A stretch of 64,000 bases of DNA, taken from JBGMEA01 sp041447245 (lineage in GTDB: Bacteria; Bacillota; Clostridia; Eubacteriales; Anaerofustaceae). The position numbers were made by a program, and so were the translations under genes. Under the pieces are notes generated by a model, which was given only the letters and a program-made list of their open reading frames with translations, had not been told where the DNA came from and ran no database searches. Location: contig JBGMEA010000012.1 in NCBI GenBank assembly GCA_041447245.1, positions 420,438 to 484,437 of the forward strand, given 5' to 3'. This document shows positions 61,718-64,000 of the stretch, one piece after another (positions within the stretch are counted from its first letter, which is position 1; each line of letters opens with the position of its first letter).

Positions 61718-63171
61718 GGTTCCAGTGCTTTCTTCATCATTTCCGCCGCACGCTTTCCGCTTGTCACCGCAGTGCAGATGCCGCCTCCCGCAGTCGTCCA
61801 CTGACCGCAGATCAGCAGTCCGCCGAGATCGGAAAATGTCATCGGGATTTTTTTCGTCAGTGCTTCTTTTGTGGGCGCAAACCCTTCAAACGATCCCTTG
61901 AATACGTTTGTCAGGCGTACGTAGGTAGCGGGTGTGGAAACGTCGGTTACTTCGATGGCATTGATAAATCCGGGGTAGCGCTCATTGATCGCCTGAGCAA
62001 ATTCGTTTGCCATGTGCTGCTTTTCCAGCTTATAAGCGACGGGATCATTGTTTTTTAAATGAAGCCAGTAAGCAATCGGAGCTTCTGCCATCACCATCAC
62101 GCTGCTGCATCCCTCGGGAGCGGAGGTCAGATCGAATTCAAACGACCGAAGAGTGAATCCGTGTATTTTCTGCGTATCGGATACGGAGATTCCCTGCGGG
62201 ACTTCAAACGTAACGGCATACGGAATCCCGAATCGGCGTTTCAGTCCGAACGACACAAGAACAAGCGGATGAAACAGCGGGGCAGTTTTCAGCGATTCTT
62301 CCAGTTGCGGGTGATGGTACTGTCCGCCCAGCATGCGGTAGATGGTGTCGTATGCATCGCATGCCGCAATGATCGCATCCGCACGGTAGCGCAATCCGTC
62401 GGCTTCGACCCCGGTTGCCAGCCCTTCTTCGACAAGGATGCGGTTGACTCTGGCAGAATAATGCACTGTTCCTCCGAGAGAAAGATATCGATCCAGAATG
62501 CGGCGGGTCATTTCATAAGCTCCGCCGATCGGATAACCTGCATTTCCGCCCAGACGCGTGCCGAGCATCATAATGAGCGCCACCGCCGCAAAATCGGACG
62601 GCATCAAATGGCAGAGGATCGCTTTCACCGTTTCGCTTTTAAATTTATCGCAGAGTTCCCCGACCGTCTGATTCATATATTTCGGCATGACGGAGAGATA
62701 CTTGCGGCTTTTGATCAGCATGTGCATCAGTTCGCCGAACCCGTTCGGTTCTCCCATCGGCATTTCGCTTGCGGAAACGCGGTCAATATGGTTGCACAGT
62801 GCGTCGATTTCCTTTGCATCCTCCGCGGAGCAGTCCTTCAGAAATGCACGGAATCCTTTCGGATCGAGCGGAATGCGATACATCGTACCGTCAAGCTCAA
62901 AATCGATAAACGGCGCATGATAGATCGCAACATCAGGATTCAGGGCTCCGCACCATTCGTAATCGCGGTACATCGGTTCTGTATTCCGTGTGCCGACCAT
63001 CCAGTGGATGCAGCCGTCAAAGCGGTATCCCCCGCGTTCCCATGCAGTGCACATGCCTCCCGCCCAGGGAGCGAGTTCGAAGATTTCGCTTTCGATGCCG
63101 AGTTCCTGCAGACGGATTCCCGCGCTCAGTCCGGCAAGCCCCGCGCCGATGATGATGACTTTATGTGGCAT
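61714..63171 (-). CDS. CrtI/phytoene-desaturase-like FAD oxidoreductase
   Basis: A 485-residue FAD protein with N-terminal GAGLAGLSAGIRLQELG and C-terminal GGLLICGQWTTAGGGICTAV, the layout of phytoene desaturases, carotene isomerases and related amine or sterol oxidoreductases. Adjacent WERGGYRFDGCIHWMVG is typical of the group. Anaerobic Bacillota seldom make carotenoids and no synthase gene is present, so a different isoprenoid or lipid substrate is likely. Start eight bases after GGGGG. Coupled to the TetR gene. Confidence 0.87.
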   Translation of the reverse strand: MPHKVIIIGAGLAGLSAGIRLQELGIESEIFELAPWAGGMCTAWERGGYRFDGCIHWMVGTRNTEPMYRDYEWCGALNPDVAIYHAPFIDFELDGTMYRIPLDPKGFRAFLKDCSAEDAKEIDALCNHIDRVSASEMPMGEPNGFGELMHMLIKSRKYLSVMPKYMNQTVGELCDKFKSETVKAILCHLMPSDFAAVALIMMLGTRLGGNAGYPIGGAYEMTRRILDRYLSLGGTVHYSARVNRILVEEGLATGVEADGLRYRADAIIAACDAYDTIYRMLGGQYHHPQLEESLKTAPLFHPLVLVSFGLKRRFGIPYAVTFEVPQGISVSDTQKIHGFTLRSFEFDLTSAPEGCSSVMVMAEAPIAYWLHLKNNDPVAYKLEKQHMANEFAQAINERYPGFINAIEVTDVSTPATYVRLTNVFKGSFEGFAPTKEALTKKIPMTFSDLGGLLICGQWTTAGGGICTAVTSGKRAAEMMKKALEP

Positions 63172-63201
63172 AACAATATCCCCCAATTTGAGTAAATAAT
63201 C

Positions 63202-63223
63202 ATTGAATGAACGTTCGTTCAAT
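63202..63223. promoter_or_regulatory. TetR-type operator
   Basis: Near-perfect palindrome attgaatgaac / gttcgttcaat (one mismatch) 30 bases upstream of the oxidoreductase start. A second, shorter palindrome tgttcaatgaaca lies at 63283-63295. Confidence 0.8.
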
Positions 63224-63953
63224 TTAAGTGTACCGCGATCGGTTTTGGAATGCAAGCCTGTTTGAGAAAAAGAGCGACAGACTGTTCAATGAACAATTTG
63301 TTGAATCAATTTGATTCTCATTCAATATATTTGTCGGCGGTTACATTCTCCGATGGATGTTGTTGTATTCCGTAATCATATGTGATAATCTGACAATATC
63401 CAAAGAAACCGAGATACAAAGCCATTTGATTGATGATTCCGCATAGTTTGCTATTCTTTATTTCAATGGAAAAATATAACCAAATTGATTATCGGCTGAT
63501 AGAAAAATGAGTGAATCTGCTGTTAAAGGTAATCTTTATGAGTACCGTAGTTTATCCGAAAAAAAAAGCGATCAAGGAAGAATTCGAAAAATGAGTTGCT
63601 TCCTGTGGTATCATCTGTTCCGGTAGTTTCCTATCAGGAAACATTGCCGATACTCGGAGCGGCAACACGCAATGCATTGGAATACGAGCAGCAGCATGTT
63701 TTACGGATACGATGTCATTGACGGACAAATACAAGTTTCTCTGAAAAAAATTTCAGAGAACGATTCATGAAGGACAATGCTTGCAAATGTAAATGGGTGG
63801 AACAATATCTGCTGCCATATATTGACTGCTGAAAAGAACCAACGTATTCTCTTATTTAAAAAGACTGCCGATCGGTGAACTGGTAAACTAAAAGCAGACA
63901 TGAAAAAAGAGATGTCTGCTTTTTTGATATACTGGAAAGAGGAGGAAAAGATT
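63224..63953. other. Gene-poor stretch with possible gene remnants
   Basis: No intact gene. AT-rich sequence between 63300 and 63780 contains broken frames, one reading FYGYDVIDGQIQVSLKK, which is loosely like a recombinase segment but too short to assign. A hairpin aaaagcagacat...atgtctgctttt at 63889-63925 precedes the IS3-type gene and resembles the terminator at 52072. Confidence 0.5.
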
Positions 63954-64000
63954 ATGGCAAGCAAAGGACAGAAATTGCGCAGATGGAGTAAAGAAGAGAA
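63954..64000 (+). CDS. IS3-type transposase OrfA (5' end only)
   Basis: The window ends 15 codons into a gene that begins MASKGQKLRRWSKEE after agaggagg. This is the usual opening of IS3/IS150-group OrfA helix-turn-helix proteins in Bacillota. The left end of the element probably lies in the preceding 100 bases; terminal repeats cannot be defined here. Confidence 0.65.
   Translation, partial: MASKGQKLRRWSKEE

Noticed and set aside
63600..63760. Serine recombinase remnant
   Set aside because: Only about 17 residues look similar and the frame is broken; not enough to call.

Overview
The window looks like chromosomal DNA from an anaerobic, low-to-moderate-GC Bacillota (clostridial type). It opens inside rpoC. 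It carries glnS, nth, PadR/DUF1700/DUF4097 and LiaF-like envelope genes, CarD, and many TetR, GntR, PucR, MarR and Crp/Fnr regulators with strong Shine-Dalgarno sequences and TTGACA/TATAAT-type promoters. No rRNA, tRNA, CRISPR array or phage module was recognised. I cannot name the genus.

Layout. 1-7 kb: rpoC 3' end, a Crp/Fnr regulator, a zinc-ribbon protein, a TetR-TSUP exporter pair and a metallo-hydrolase. 7-13 kb: a tocopherol-cyclase-like protein, TetR, GPH transporter, UroD-fold methyltransferase 1, a 46-residue microprotein and an SLC13 permease. 13-17 kb: CpXC protein, repeats, an atypical Fic protein and a PucR regulator. 17-21 kb: an old-yellow-enzyme-type flavo-Fe-S reductase and UroD-fold protein 2, which has the microprotein fused at its C-terminus. 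21-29 kb: a BglII-like/MT-A70 restriction-modification pair, DUF1858, glnS, HAD phosphatase, the envelope-stress genes and a metallo-hydrolase. 29.4-30.4 kb: tandem 440-bp repeats. 30-40 kb: nth, a two-component system, CarD, a methyltransferase, YczE-MarR, and a run of poorly known membrane/ankyrin genes. 40-45 kb: TetR, UroD-fold protein 3, microprotein, GPH transporter and sodium symporter. 45-48.4 kb: two neighbouring proteins with the same four-cysteine motif. 48.5-52 kb: microprotein and UroD-fold protein 4, divergent from a corrinoid protein and two GntR regulators. 52-59 kb: lipoproteins, TPR protein, DUF2975-HTH, CPBP protease, Nudix and DUF4173. 59-64 kb: repeats, an HTH/membrane cassette between 94-bp direct repeats, TetR with a CrtI-like oxidoreductase, and the start of an IS3-type element.

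The most coherent system is spread over four loci (about 8-13, 17-21, 40-45 and 48-52 kb). Each has a UroD-superfamily protein of the type that moves methyl groups to or from corrinoids, and each has a small hydrophobic-tailed protein that is separate in three loci and fused in the fourth. Two loci have a GPH symporter. One has the corrinoid protein that could serve all four. My inference is a modular corrinoid-dependent demethylation network for imported methylated compounds, with the microprotein as an undescribed subunit. The substrates are not readable from sequence.
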